Positions 43,033 through 52,720 of a DNA stretch of 64,000 nucleotides are shown piece by piece. Position numbers and translations under genes: made by a program. Source of the stretch: an uncultured Eubacteriales bacterium (GTDB lineage: Bacteria > Bacillota > Clostridia > Oscillospirales > Acutalibacteraceae). Each line of letters begins with the position of its first letter. Position 1 is the stretch's first letter. Location of the stretch: the NCBI GenBank assembly GCA_949068525.1, contig CARTIQ010000005.1, positions 3,559 through 67,558 of the forward strand, in the 5' to 3' direction. The notes below the pieces were generated by a model. That model was not told the origin of the DNA. It searched no databases and saw only the letters and a list, made by a program, of their open reading frames with translations.

Positions 43033-44172
43033 TTGTGCAAAAAATTATTGAGTAGAATAATTTTATTTTGTTTTTTTATATCAATCTTGTCGGCGCCAAC
43101 TAAGGTGAACGCGCAAATACCGTCACTTTCAGCCAAATCTGCAATCCTAATTTGCGCTGATAATGGTAAGGTTCTTTACGGAAAAAACGAGAAAGAACCA
43201 CGTCCAATGGCCAGCACAACGAAAATTATGACTGCGCTTTTGACTTTGGAAGCTGCTGAGAAGGAAGACACGAATGTTACCATCACTGATAAGATGGTCC
43301 CGGTTGATGGCTCTTCTATGTATTTGAAAGTGGGCCAAGTTTTGCCGCTATCAAGTTTAGCTAAGGGTATGCTTACTGTCTCGGGAAATGATGCTGCGAA
43401 TTCGGCAGCCATCGCGCTTTGCGGCTCTGTGGACGCATTTGTGGAGCTAATGAATAAAAAAGCCAGTCAAATTGGGATGCTAGACACGGTTTTTGAAACT
43501 CCTTCTGGACTCGATAAGGGAGATCACCATTCTACCGCCTACGATATGGCCTTGCTTGGGGCTTATGCCCTTGAAAATCAGGCATTTTGTGATATTTCTT
43601 CTAAAAAAAGTGCAGAGGTACCTTTTGTAAAGCCAGACGAAATACGTACACTTTATAACGAAAATAGGATGCTAAAACGATATGATGGCTGCATCGGGAT
43701 AAAAACTGGGTTTACTCGCTTGGCTGGCAGGTGTTTGGTTTCTGCTGCAGAAAGGAACAATACTCGCCTTGTTGCTGTCACATTAAATGCTCCGGATGAC
43801 TGGAATGATCACGAGAAATTGCTGGATTATGGTTTTTCTCAGGCAGAGACAGTTGTTTTTGGCAACAAAGATTATGCAATTTTGCCGTTGGTTGGCGGAG
43901 ATGCGAATGAAATTTCTGCATTCGTTAAAGATAAAATCTCGATTAGCGTGCGCAAAGGTGATAAGGATAAAATCAAGAAGATTGTAGAAGTTCCGCCGTT
44001 TTTGTATGCACCTCTAAAGCAAGGCCAAGTTGTTGGAAAGGTTAAATATCAAGTTGATGGCGACGTTTTGGCATCGAACGACTTGATTATTGAGAAAGAT
44101 GTGCCGGTTACTAAGCCAAATAAAGGCCTTTGGAAGAAGCTGAGTGACATATTTATGGGGATTTTTAATTAA
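43033..44172 (+). CDS. D-alanyl-D-alanine carboxypeptidase (DacF/PBP5 type)
   Basis: 379 aa. Signal peptide (cleavage near KVNAQIP), an S11 peptidase domain with SxxK in MASTTKIMTAL, the SGN motif in VSGNDAAN and KTG in GIKTGFTRLAG, and a C-terminal PBP5-C domain with a terminal amphipathic helix. It trims the last D-Ala from stem peptides. Location behind ytfJ suggests the sporulation paralogue DacF, a weak argument. TTG at 43033 after AGGGA is favoured; GTG three codons upstream lies too close to that site. Confidence 0.92.
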   Translation: MCKKLLSRIILFCFFISILSAPTKVNAQIPSLSAKSAILICADNGKVLYGKNEKEPRPMASTTKIMTALLTLEAAEKEDTNVTITDKMVPVDGSSMYLKVGQVLPLSSLAKGMLTVSGNDAANSAAIALCGSVDAFVELMNKKASQIGMLDTVFETPSGLDKGDHHSTAYDMALLGAYALENQAFCDISSKKSAEVPFVKPDEIRTLYNENRMLKRYDGCIGIKTGFTRLAGRCLVSAAERNNTRLVAVTLNAPDDWNDHEKLLDYGFSQAETVVFGNKDYAILPLVGGDANEISAFVKDKISISVRKGDKDKIKKIVEVPPFLYAPLKQGQVVGKVKYQVDGDVLASNDLIIEKDVPVTKPNKGLWKKLSDIFMGIFN

Positions 44173-44193
44173 TTTGGAGGACGTAAAATAGTT

Positions 44194-44913
44194 TTGAAAA
44201 AGATAAGGATTCAAAAGATACTTTCGAAAAGTGGCGTAGCATCGCGGAGAAAAGCCGAAGAGATGATAAAAAATAAAATGGTTTGCATTAATAAGAAAAT
44301 TGCGGAAATCGGTGACAAGGCCGATCCGAGTGAGGATAAAATTTTTGTTAACGGGAGGTTAATCGACTGTAACGTAAAAAAGCACTATATTATGCTGCAC
44401 AAGCCCCGTGGATACGTCTCTACAACTAAAGATGAGCTTGGCAGAAAATGCGTTATGCAATTGATGCGAGATGTTCCGGCAAAAATTTACCCGGTAGGAC
44501 GGTTGGACAAAGACTCCGAGGGGCTCTTGCTTGTGACAAATGATGGCGATTTTTTAAATTCTGTGATTCACCCAGCAAATTCAATAGAAAAAAGGTATAG
44601 AGTAACCGTAAAGCCCAAAGTTACAGAAGAGCAGCTCGTTACATTAAGTTCTGGTATGACGATTGATGGCTACAAGACAGAGCCAGCAAAAATCACGGTG
44701 CTAAAATCGGCAGAAGACAGAACAGTTTTGGAAATCATCATAAAAGAAGGACGCAACAGACAAATCCGCAAAATGTGCGAGCAAACAGGCTTAAGTGTTG
44801 CTCGTCTAAAAAGAGTTGGAATTGGGCAACTAAAGTTAGGCATGCTAGCACCCGGCAAATGGAGAAATCTTTCGCCTCAAGAGATAAAATTATTTGCTAA
44901 AAAAGAAAAATAA
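44194..44913 (+). CDS. rluB: RsuA/RluB-family rRNA pseudouridine synthase
   Basis: 239 aa. N-terminal S4 RNA-binding domain (IRIQKILSKSGVASRRKAEEMI) and the synthase domain with the catalytic Asp in GRLDKDSEGLLL and NRQIRKMCEQTG. It most likely modifies 23S rRNA near position 2605, as RluB does; RsuA and RluE cannot be fully excluded. It follows the scpAB cluster, as in other Firmicutes. TTG start lies ~13 nt after GGAGG, somewhat far. Confidence 0.9.
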   Translation: MKKIRIQKILSKSGVASRRKAEEMIKNKMVCINKKIAEIGDKADPSEDKIFVNGRLIDCNVKKHYIMLHKPRGYVSTTKDELGRKCVMQLMRDVPAKIYPVGRLDKDSEGLLLVTNDGDFLNSVIHPANSIEKRYRVTVKPKVTEEQLVTLSSGMTIDGYKTEPAKITVLKSAEDRTVLEIIIKEGRNRQIRKMCEQTGLSVARLKRVGIGQLKLGMLAPGKWRNLSPQEIKLFAKKEK

Positions 44914-44917
44914 AAAA

Positions 44918-45616
44918 TTATAACCGTTCTAATAAAGCAAAAATCAAATTTAGCCGAAACTTAATAATATAGCTAAATTTTGAAGGTTTAAGCTTTGTTA
45001 CATTCTCTAAATGACGCCGATATTTAATCAATGGTTCTTTTATAAAGGCGACAGAATGCCTTTTTTCTGCCATTAATCCAATCCATTGATCATGCATTGG
45101 AATATTTTGAGGAAATGGCAAAACATTAGTTAGAAAGCTACGTTTTAAAGCCATGCAGCAGCCAATGTACGAGTTGTGCAAAAAATTGAACCAAAAACCA
45201 CGCCGGCAATGCCTTAACTTAAAAAAGGAGTCAGCCAAAACGTCGGCATTTTTATTAACGACAATGCAATCATGCAAAATAACGTCAGCATTAGTGGCTT
45301 TAAAAGCATTCAAAACGCAACTTACTTTGCCTTCAAGCCAGATATCATCTTGATCACTTAAAAATATATAGTCGTTTTTGCAGTGGCGAAGGGCATTTTC
45401 AAAATTTTTTACCAATCCGTTGCAGGGGCCAGAAAAAATTTTAATTCGATTATCGCGAACAGCAAGGTCCGAGATGATGCGGTATGTGTTGTCGGCACTT
45501 TTGTCATAAGAAATCACCAGTTCATCGCTGCAACTAAGCTGCTTTAAAATAGATAAAACCTGCTCTTTAATATATTTTTCGCCATTATAGGTGGCCATCG
45601 CAACAGAAACACTCAT
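44918..45616 (-). CDS. Family 2 glycosyltransferase (last gene of rhamnose operon)
   Basis: 232 aa. GT-A fold: SVAMATYNGEKYIKEQVLSI at the start, metal motif region SDQDDIWLEGK, and MHDQWIGLMA near the likely catalytic base, with a C-terminal helical tail. Sugar and acceptor are unknown; rhamnosyl transfer is plausible because of the operon. It is a paralogue of the gene at 46206-47204 (shared YNGEKYI and DQDDIW). Confidence 0.88.
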   Translation of the reverse strand: MSVSVAMATYNGEKYIKEQVLSILKQLSCSDELVISYDKSADNTYRIISDLAVRDNRIKIFSGPCNGLVKNFENALRHCKNDYIFLSDQDDIWLEGKVSCVLNAFKATNADVILHDCIVVNKNADVLADSFFKLRHCRRGFWFNFLHNSYIGCCMALKRSFLTNVLPFPQNIPMHDQWIGLMAEKRHSVAFIKEPLIKYRRHLENVTKLKPSKFSYIIKFRLNLIFALLERL

Positions 45617-45637
45617 ATTTTAAGCACCTTTTAAATT

Positions 45638-46192
45638 TTAATTATTTTGAAAAGTCTTTAAAGACGGTAGCACACGGTCTTTTTGAGAGAGAAAAATCTC
45701 CATATCATTGGAAATAGGCCAATTTATGTTGATGTCCGGGTCATTATAAATTATACCGCCCTCGTTTTGCGGATCATAAAAATCGGTGCATTTATAAACA
45801 AATTCTGCCTCATCCGATAAAACTAAAAATCCATGAGCAAATTCAGCTGGAATATATAACTGACGCTTATTTTCGTCACTTAAAATGGCGCCAACCCATT
45901 TACCAAAACTGGAACTATTCTTACGAAGATCCACGCCTACATCAAAGACCTTGCCTCTTATTACTCGCACAAGCTTGCCTTGAGGCCGCTTCGTTTGGAA
46001 GTGGAGCCCGCGAAGCACGCCGCGTTTAGACTTAGATTGGTTATCCTGAACAAAAGTTACATCTATTCCGGCTTTCTTGAATTCATCATAATGATAAGTC
46101 TCAAGAAAATAACCTCGATCATCGCCAAAAACAGTAGGTTCAATAATAAACATACCATCAATTTCAGTCTTTATAAAATTAAAATTGCCCAT
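45638..46192 (-). CDS. rfbC: dTDP-4-dehydrorhamnose 3,5-epimerase
   Basis: 184 aa. Cupin epimerase of the third step in dTDP-L-rhamnose synthesis. Visible: FGDDRGYFLETYH, the catalytic His in RGLHFQTKRPQGKLVRV and the Tyr region EFVYKCTDFYDPQNEGGI. AAAGGAG precedes the ATG. It is separated from the other rml genes by a glycosyltransferase. Confidence 0.95.
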   Translation of the reverse strand: MGNFNFIKTEIDGMFIIEPTVFGDDRGYFLETYHYDEFKKAGIDVTFVQDNQSKSKRGVLRGLHFQTKRPQGKLVRVIRGKVFDVGVDLRKNSSSFGKWVGAILSDENKRQLYIPAEFAHGFLVLSDEAEFVYKCTDFYDPQNEGGIIYNDPDININWPISNDMEIFLSQKDRVLPSLKTFQNN

Positions 46193-46205
46193 GTTGCAAG
46201 CTCCT

Positions 46206-47204
46206 TTACTTTTTTAATACACAAAAAATGTCCGCAAGTCGCCCCTTAAGGGTAACCGACTTTGAATAATTTCCGGCACACTTATAAAGTTCAAACAATT
46301 TACTAAACTTTTTTTCTTCCAAAGCATTTAACCGTGTCTTGGCAAAATTTAAACTATTGGTCAAAACCTTCAATTTATCAGGCGACAATAAGCAATGATA
46401 AACATCCATTGCGCTCAAATATAAGTAAATTTTTTGTGCGTTGTCTACTCGAGTACAACAAGAAAGTGCAGCCTTGCTCTTGGTATAAAATGATTTTTTA
46501 GAAAACGTAGGAAGGCCAATCGCGTTGCCTGGGTGAATGCGGTAATTTGTAAGTGGTGTATTAAAAAAATAAAGGCCATCTAAAAACGCGGCAATCAGGG
46601 CGAATTCCCAATCATGTACACAAATATTTTTCGTCTTTTCGAGGTAAATATCTCGAACTTTGTGCGTAAACGCCAATGTGCATCCAGGAGAAATATTGTA
46701 ATTGCAGATGGTGGAAAGCTCGATTTTAACGGTATCAAAGGGTTCAATTCGAAATTTAATCAAATTATTATTAGAATGCATAAAGTTGTTGCGCGGCTTA
46801 ATAAACGTGTCGTTCTCGTCAATAACCTTAAAGCCAGAGTAAATAGCCTTTATATGCTCGTTAGACTCAAAGCGGCTGAGCATAGAGTCAACCTTCGTTT
46901 TGTACCAGATGTCATCTTGGTCGCACAAGAAGATAACATCGCCACTAGTTTTTTCTATAGCGTTTTTGAAGTTTCGCAAAAAACCTAAGTTCTTTTCATT
47001 AACAAAAAAGTGCCAAATAGCAGAAAGCCGGTTCCTCTCAATAAAATTTTTGATAATATCGGCAGTACTATCTGTAGACGCGTCGTCCACAATAATAACT
47101 TCGTCGATTTTTCGGCGCTGTAAAAGGAGAGATTTGAGTTGTTTTTCGATATATTTTTCGCCATTGAAAGTAGCAAGAGCAACAGATACTTTAGTCATAA
47201 TCAT
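46206..47204 (-). CDS. Family 2 glycosyltransferase
   Basis: 332 aa. GT-A domain with VSVALATFNGEKYIEKQ, IIVDDASTDSTADII, the metal-binding FLCDQDDIWYK and VHDWEFALIAAF, plus a longer C-terminal region than its paralogue in the same operon. Likely a rhamnosyl- or related transferase in surface polysaccharide assembly. The start ATG overlaps the rfbB stop by 4 bp; ATG two codons later is possible. Confidence 0.88.
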   Translation of the reverse strand: MIMTKVSVALATFNGEKYIEKQLKSLLLQRRKIDEVIIVDDASTDSTADIIKNFIERNRLSAIWHFFVNEKNLGFLRNFKNAIEKTSGDVIFLCDQDDIWYKTKVDSMLSRFESNEHIKAIYSGFKVIDENDTFIKPRNNFMHSNNNLIKFRIEPFDTVKIELSTICNYNISPGCTLAFTHKVRDIYLEKTKNICVHDWEFALIAAFLDGLYFFNTPLTNYRIHPGNAIGLPTFSKKSFYTKSKAALSCCTRVDNAQKIYLYLSAMDVYHCLLSPDKLKVLTNSLNFAKTRLNALEEKKFSKLFELYKCAGNYSKSVTLKGRLADIFCVLKK

Positions 47205-48259
47205 CGATCTCCGTACATTTTTTTGTAATACTCTTTATACTGACCATTTGTGATGTTTTTTACCCAAGTTTCGTTTTCAAGGTACCATTTAATTGTCTTT
47301 TTGATGCCAACGTCAAACGTTGTTTCGGGGGTCCAGCCAAGGTCTTTGCGAATTTTATCCGGCGCAATGCCGTATCTCCGGTCATGCCCCTTTCTGTCTT
47401 TAACATACGTAATTAAAGTTTCGTCCACCAAGTAGCCCGTAAGCTCCTTAATACAAGACAAAACAGTTTTTACAATATCAATATTTGTTCGCTCATTATG
47501 CCCACCAATATTATAAACCTCTCCGATTTTGCCATCGTGAATGACCATATCAACAGCCTTGCAATGGTCCTCAACATACAACCAATCGCGAATATTCAAG
47601 CCATCGCCATAGACCGGCAGACTTTTTTGATTAAGCGCATTATTTATCATAAGCGGAATAAGCTTCTCTGGAAACTGATAAGGCCCGTAGTTGTTGGAAC
47701 AGCGGGTGATATTAACAGGAAATTTGTAAGTATCGAAGTAGGCCAAAGCAAGCATATCAGCGCCTGCTTTACTGGCAGAGTACGGACTGTGCGGGCAAAC
47801 CGGCGTTGTCTCCATAAAATAACCCGTCTGGCCTAAGGAACCATAAACTTCGTCGGTAGAAATCTGCAAAAATTTGCACCCCGTGCGGTATTCATCTTCA
47901 CCAATTGTCCAAAATTCTTTAGCAACGTTTAAAAGATTAACAGTTCCCTCAACGTTAGCCTTTACAAAAACTTCAGGTTCCCGAATGCTCCTGTCCACAT
48001 GGCTTTCTGCAGCAAAATTCACAACATAATCGATTTTGTTCTTGCTAAATATTTCTCTTATAGCCGCTAAATCGCAAATATCCGCATGAACAAATTTGTA
48101 ATTTTTGTTGTTTTCGCAGCTTTTCAAGTTCTCTAGATTCCCGGCATAGGTGAGTTTGTCCACATTTATAATATTGATATCCCGATATTTTTTTAGCATA
48201 TAATAAATAAAATTTGAACCGATAAAGCCCGCGCCACCGGTTACCAAATAAGTTTTCAT
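47201..48259 (-). CDS. rfbB: dTDP-glucose 4,6-dehydratase
   Basis: 352 aa. Short-chain dehydrogenase fold with TGGAGFIGSNFIYYML for NAD, ISTDEVYGSLG, the catalytic YSASKAGAD (YxxxK) and the RCSNNYGPYQFPEKLIP block. Second step of dTDP-L-rhamnose synthesis. ATG overlaps the rfbD stop by 4 bp and has GGAGA upstream. Confidence 0.96.
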   Translation of the reverse strand: MKTYLVTGGAGFIGSNFIYYMLKKYRDINIINVDKLTYAGNLENLKSCENNKNYKFVHADICDLAAIREIFSKNKIDYVVNFAAESHVDRSIREPEVFVKANVEGTVNLLNVAKEFWTIGEDEYRTGCKFLQISTDEVYGSLGQTGYFMETTPVCPHSPYSASKAGADMLALAYFDTYKFPVNITRCSNNYGPYQFPEKLIPLMINNALNQKSLPVYGDGLNIRDWLYVEDHCKAVDMVIHDGKIGEVYNIGGHNERTNIDIVKTVLSCIKELTGYLVDETLITYVKDRKGHDRRYGIAPDKIRKDLGWTPETTFDVGIKKTIKWYLENETWVKNITNGQYKEYYKKMYGDR

Positions 48260-49149
48260 AAATCATTCTCCTTTTTAAGCGTATTTATGTATGCCAAAAG
48301 GGCATCTTGCCAAGGTCGCATCTCGTCACCGACAGCACAGCGCAGCATCAAATTATCAAGCGCGGAAAAATTCGGACGCTTAGCTATTTTAGGAAATTCA
48401 CTAGTCCCGCAAGGAACCACTTCGCACTTGAGGCCTGCATACTTAACAATCAGCGAGGCAAATTCAAACCAAGAGGCCTCACCAGCACCAGTACAATGGT
48501 AAATTCCATAATTGTCTGTGACCGCCATTTTCAAAATATGATGTGCTAAATCGTTTGCGTTAGTTGGGTTGCCAATTTGATCATTAACGACCTTTATCTG
48601 GTCTTTTTCTTTAGCAAGCTTCAGGATAGTCTGGACAAAATTGTGACCAGCATAACCATAAAGCCAGGCAGTGCGAACGATGAAATATCGGCAAGTCTGT
48701 TCGCGGACATATTGTTCGCCTAAAAGCTTAGACTTCCCATAAATGCTGTTAGGAGCGCAAATATCCCACTCACGGTAGGGCGAGGAATTTTTACCATCAA
48801 AGACGTAGTCAGTAGAGACATGAACCAGCTTTGCAGCGATTTTTTTGCAAGCCCGTGCGATGCTCAAAGGGCCAATCGCGTTAACCCGCATTGCCAGTTC
48901 AAGCTTAGTTTCACAACCGTCAACATTAGTCATAGCGGCGCAATTTATAACAACATCCGGCGCAAAATCTTCCAAAAAAGAATTTACCTTTAAAGCATCG
49001 GTAATATCAAGAGTATCAGTGTCTGCAGCAACAATCTCACAGTTATCATACAACGGACTAATTGCTCCAATTTCACTTTTTTTGCTCTTCAAAATAGATG
49101 TCAATTCGCTGCCCAACTGCCCTTTAGCGCCCGTTATAAGTATCTTCAA
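48256..49149 (-). CDS. rfbD: dTDP-4-dehydrorhamnose reductase
   Basis: 297 aa. NADPH-dependent last step of dTDP-L-rhamnose synthesis. TGAKGQLGSEL nucleotide motif, VHVSTDYVFDGK, YGKSKLLGE (catalytic YxxxK) and WLYGYAGHNFV. TTG start follows AGGAGGGG. Confidence 0.95.
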   Translation of the reverse strand: MKILITGAKGQLGSELTSILKSKKSEIGAISPLYDNCEIVAADTDTLDITDALKVNSFLEDFAPDVVINCAAMTNVDGCETKLELAMRVNAIGPLSIARACKKIAAKLVHVSTDYVFDGKNSSPYREWDICAPNSIYGKSKLLGEQYVREQTCRYFIVRTAWLYGYAGHNFVQTILKLAKEKDQIKVVNDQIGNPTNANDLAHHILKMAVTDNYGIYHCTGAGEASWFEFASLIVKYAGLKCEVVPCGTSEFPKIAKRPNFSALDNLMLRCAVGDEMRPWQDALLAYINTLKKENDL

Positions 49150-49181
49150 AAAAGCCCCTCCTGTTTAATTATGCGTTTGTG

Positions 49182-50057
49182 TTAAACAATAGCTTCTGTG
49201 GCTACCTTATAGAGATATTGTCCATATTCCGTCTTTTTTAGGCGATCGGCTAAATTCAAAAGATGCTCTCTATCAATAAATCCGTTCCGGTACGCGATTT
49301 CTTCAATGCAGGCAATATACAATCCCTGCCGAGTCTGCACTGCTTCCACAAAATTCGCAGCTGCCAGCATAGAGCGATGCGTCCCGCTATCTAACCAAGC
49401 CATACCTCGGCCAAAAAGTTCCACTTTCAGGCTTTTTTGCTTTAAGTATTCATTGTTAACAGAAGTAATCTCCAGTTCGCCCCTGGCCGAAGGTTTAACG
49501 TTCTTGGCAATCTCAACAACATTGTTGTCGTAAAAATAAAGCCCTGGGATAGCATAATTAGATTTCGGCTTAGCAGGTTTTTCCTCAATAGAAAGCACGT
49601 TACCAGCATTGTCAAACTCCACAACGCCAAAATCGCTAGGATTACTCACATGATATCCAAAAATAGTAGCGCCATTTTCGCGAAAAGCTGCCCTTTTTAA
49701 GCGATCACTAAAATTATATCCATAAAAAATATTGTCGCCCAAAATAAGGCAAACGTTGTCATTGCCGACAAAACTTTCGCCTAAAATAAAAGCGTCCGCA
49801 AGGCCACGGGGTTCAGTTTGCACAACGTATTCAAAACTCACACCGAGCGAAGAGCCATCACCAAGCAATTCCTTATACAACGGCAAGTCGCGCGGGGTAG
49901 AAATTATCAAAATTTCGCGGATGTTTGAGAGAAGCAAAGTCGACAAAGGATAGTAAATCATTGGTTTGTCGTAAACAGTCAAAAGCTGCTTCGAAACAGC
50001 TAAAGTGGATGGATACAACCTAGTGCCAGAGCCTCCAGCCAAAATGATCCCCTTCAT
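49182..50057 (-). CDS. rfbA: Glucose-1-phosphate thymidylyltransferase
   Basis: 291 aa, family length. First step of dTDP-L-rhamnose synthesis: dTTP plus glucose-1-phosphate to dTDP-glucose. [19 protein letters not shown] with the essential Arg and Lys, [14 protein letters not shown], the LGDNIFYG metal motif and [23 protein letters not shown] follows AGGAGG and overlaps the preceding glycosyltransferase by 4 bp. Confidence 0.96.
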   Translation of the reverse strand: MKGIILAGGSGTRLYPSTLAVSKQLLTVYDKPMIYYPLSTLLLSNIREILIISTPRDLPLYKELLGDGSSLGVSFEYVVQTEPRGLADAFILGESFVGNDNVCLILGDNIFYGYNFSDRLKRAAFRENGATIFGYHVSNPSDFGVVEFDNAGNVLSIEEKPAKPKSNYAIPGLYFYDNNVVEIAKNVKPSARGELEITSVNNEYLKQKSLKVELFGRGMAWLDSGTHRSMLAAANFVEAVQTRQGLYIACIEEIAYRNGFIDREHLLNLADRLKKTEYGQYLYKVATEAIV

Positions 50058-50836
50058 ATATGTTTAACGCCTCCTTTTTTATGCCATTTTTTAAAATATT
50101 TTATCATAGAATCAACATGAATGCACAAATATTTAAAGCGTTTAGCGCTCGTTCGCGCCCAGACGTGAGTAGCGCAAAAATCAGGATTCAGCACTGTTTT
50201 GCCATACTGTTGAGCTCTCCTCGTTAAATCTGCATCTTCAAAGTACATAATGAAGCGCTCGTCAAAGCCGCCCAGCTTTTTAAAGATTTTTGTCCGAACC
50301 ATAATAAAACAACCACTACAGAAGTCGATTTCTACAGGTGAATTAAAGTTTTTACCGTTATAGGTGTATTCATCCCGCCATTTTTTAAAAATCCCGCCAA
50401 AACATTCAAGCCGGCCGCCAATAAGATACTTCAATTGGGGGGTGCGTCGAGGCAAATCCTGCACAGAGCCATCCGTATTTAAAATTTGTGGAATAACCAT
50501 GGCAACGTCCGGAGAACTCTCCAAATACCTTGACAAACCATCAAGAATATTAGCGTCAAATGTAATATCCGGATTCAGAATAACGTGAAAGTCAGAATCT
50601 ATCCGGCCCAAAACTTTATTGTGCCCAAAACCAAAGCCTCTATTTTGTGCTAGAAGAATCAATTTAACTTGCGGAAAATGGTGGCGGACCAAGGCAACAG
50701 TTTTATCAGATGAATTATTATCAACAACAAAAGTTTCTAAAATAAAATTTTGGGGATTACTATAAATACAGTTTAGTACCGATAAAATATTGTTTTCGTT
50801 GTTATGAGTCACAATGCAAATAGAAATTTTTTTCAT
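50054..50836 (-). CDS. Rhamnosyltransferase-like family 2 glycosyltransferase
   Basis: 260 aa, first gene of the minus-strand operon. [33 protein letters not shown], the [12 protein letters not shown] motif, HVILNPDI and [14 protein letters not shown] with [15 protein letters not shown] match the WbbL/RfbF rhamnosyltransferase group. It probably starts the rhamnan or adds the first rhamnose. Shine-Dalgarno is weak. Confidence 0.9.
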   Translation of the reverse strand: MKKISICIVTHNNENNILSVLNCIYSNPQNFILETFVVDNNSSDKTVALVRHHFPQVKLILLAQNRGFGFGHNKVLGRIDSDFHVILNPDITFDANILDGLSRYLESSPDVAMVIPQILNTDGSVQDLPRRTPQLKYLIGGRLECFGGIFKKWRDEYTYNGKNFNSPVEIDFCSGCFIMVRTKIFKKLGGFDERFIMYFEDADLTRRAQQYGKTVLNPDFCATHVWARTSAKRFKYLCIHVDSMIKYFKKWHKKGGVKHI

Positions 50837-50873
50837 TTTTAACTCTTTTCGTCACATATTTTACACAAGAGAA

Positions 50874-50902
50874 ATTTTAGCTCAACTTTAATAGTGTGTC
50901 AA
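50874..50902 (-). promoter_or_regulatory. Sigma-A promoter of the rhamnose operon
   Basis: On the minus strand, perfect TTGACA (50902-50897), a 17-nt spacer and TAAAAT (50879-50874), about 40 nt before the first glycosyltransferase start. Confidence 0.75.
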
Positions 50903-50924
50903 GTTTTTAATAATCGTAACATTG

Positions 50925-50953
50925 TTGCAACAACTTTGAAAATGTGTTAAAAT
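50925..50953 (+). promoter_or_regulatory. Sigma-A promoter of proS
   Basis: TTGCAA (50925-50930), a 17-nt spacer and TAAAAT (50948-50953). It stands back to back with the rhamnose operon promoter. The leader is too short for a T-box. Confidence 0.7.
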
Positions 50954-50991
50954 AAAATTCATCAAAAAGCAAGAGGGAGTAAGGGTTTGTT

Positions 50992-52695
50992 ATGTTAATG
51001 AGCAACTTGTTTGGTGAGCGCTTAAGAGCAAAACCAGCTGAGGCTGCGCTAATTAGTCATGTCTACTTGCTGCGAGGTGGCTATATGCGGCCGGTCGGAA
51101 GCGGGATATATTCTTTGCTGACGCCTTGTGTGAGGGTACAGCAAAAAATAGAGAAGATAATCCGTGAAGAGATGGACAAAATAGGTGGACAAGAGGTGCG
51201 GTTGCCAGTGGTGGTGCCGGCGGAGCTGTGGAAGGAGTCTGGCCGGTTTTCTAGCGTTGGCAGCGAGCTTTTAAGGCTAACGGACCGGGCAAATAGAGAC
51301 ATGGTGCTCTCAATGACTCATGAAGAGGCCGCCGTGCATTTGGCCAAAACTGAAGCAAAATCGTACCTTGACTATCCTTTTATGATATATCAAATTCAAA
51401 CCAAGTTTCGCGACGAACCCCGGGCTCGCGGAGGGCTGATCAGGGTTCGGGAATTTACGATGAAGGATGCCTACTCGTTCCACACTTCTTTTGAAGATCT
51501 GGATGGGTACTACGATAAAGTCCACAAAGCTTATGAACGAGTCTTTGAACGAGTGGGTCTGGACGTGGTTTCAATTTATTCTGACACCGGAATGATGGGA
51601 GGCACTGGCGCGCACGAATTTATGCTGCTTTCCGAAGCAGGGGAGGACTCGATAATTATCTGCGACAAATGCAGCTATAAGGCGAATATGGAGGTTGCAA
51701 CTTGCCGAGAAGAGGAACATAGCGCCAATGCTACGGAGGAAGCTAATGAAATTGTACATACGCCGGATGTTGAGTCCATTGAGGGTTTAGCAAAATTTTT
51801 GAACATAAATGAAAACCGCACAGTAAAGGCAGTTGTATATTATGCGGATGATTTGAAATTACCTGTGATTGTGTTTATTCGCGGAGACTTACAAGTTAAC
51901 GAAGCCAAGCTGCGAAATTTAATTAATTCAGAGGTAAATGAGCTTGCTGATTTGCATAAATATGGTTTGGTGCCTGGATTTATTGGGCCAAGCGACGAAA
52001 TTTTGAATAATTTTAAAGTTGTGATTGATAGCTCATTGAGAGACCGAGTGAATATGGTGGTTGGCGCCAACAAGTCGGGTTATCACATTAAGGGTTTTAG
52101 CTTTTTTAGAGATTTAACTAAGAATGTAGAGTTTAACGACGTTGCCAAGGTTAAGGAAGGCCAACTTTGTCCAGTTTGTGGGGCTCCCTTGAGGATAAAA
52201 CGCGGCATAGAGATGGGAAACATTTTTAAGCTTGGTTCAAAGTATACAAAGAGCATGAGTATGCGATATACGGATAAAGACGGCACCCAAAAAACTCCGC
52301 TTATGGGTTGCTATGGCATTGGAATAGGTCGGCTTATTGCTGGGATTATTGAAGCTTCACATGATGACTATGGCCCGATTTGGCCAAAAAACATTGCTCC
52401 GTGGCAAGTTTACATATGTGCGATTAACCTGAGTGAAAGTCTCGTTAAAGAAAAAGCCTATGAACTATATGAAAGTTTAAAGTGCAAGTTCGAGGTTTTG
52501 TTTGACGATAGGAACATATCGGCTGGAGCGCAGTTTGCTGATGCAGATTTATTAGGGAGTCCGCTTAGGATTATTATCAGCAAACGCAATTTAGAAAAAG
52601 ATCAAGTGGAGGTGGTTATTAGAAACGATAGAAAATCTGAGTACGTAAATTGTAAAGAGATATGCAAATTTATAGAGGACTTTTATAAAGATTAA
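50992..52695 (+). CDS. proS: Prolyl-tRNA synthetase
   Basis: 567 aa, the bacterial type with an inserted editing domain (~225-390, between motifs 2 and 3). Class II motifs: RPVGSGIYSLLTPCVRV, TKFRDEPRARGGLIRVREFTMKDAYSFH, and GCYGIGIGRLIAGIIE, followed by the anticodon-binding domain. It charges tRNA-Pro. ATG or the second ATG two codons later may be the start. Confidence 0.97.
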   Translation: MLMSNLFGERLRAKPAEAALISHVYLLRGGYMRPVGSGIYSLLTPCVRVQQKIEKIIREEMDKIGGQEVRLPVVVPAELWKESGRFSSVGSELLRLTDRANRDMVLSMTHEEAAVHLAKTEAKSYLDYPFMIYQIQTKFRDEPRARGGLIRVREFTMKDAYSFHTSFEDLDGYYDKVHKAYERVFERVGLDVVSIYSDTGMMGGTGAHEFMLLSEAGEDSIIICDKCSYKANMEVATCREEEHSANATEEANEIVHTPDVESIEGLAKFLNINENRTVKAVVYYADDLKLPVIVFIRGDLQVNEAKLRNLINSEVNELADLHKYGLVPGFIGPSDEILNNFKVVIDSSLRDRVNMVVGANKSGYHIKGFSFFRDLTKNVEFNDVAKVKEGQLCPVCGAPLRIKRGIEMGNIFKLGSKYTKSMSMRYTDKDGTQKTPLMGCYGIGIGRLIAGIIEASHDDYGPIWPKNIAPWQVYICAINLSESLVKEKAYELYESLKCKFEVLFDDRNISAGAQFADADLLGSPLRIIISKRNLEKDQVEVVIRNDRKSEYVNCKEICKFIEDFYKD

Positions 52696-52720
52696 ATTTT
52701 TATTGTAGAGGATGTTAATT

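Noticed and set aside
44918..50836. Mobile genomic island carrying the rhamnose operon
   Set aside because: No integrase, transposase, direct repeats or tRNA gene at the edges, and base composition looks like the flanks.
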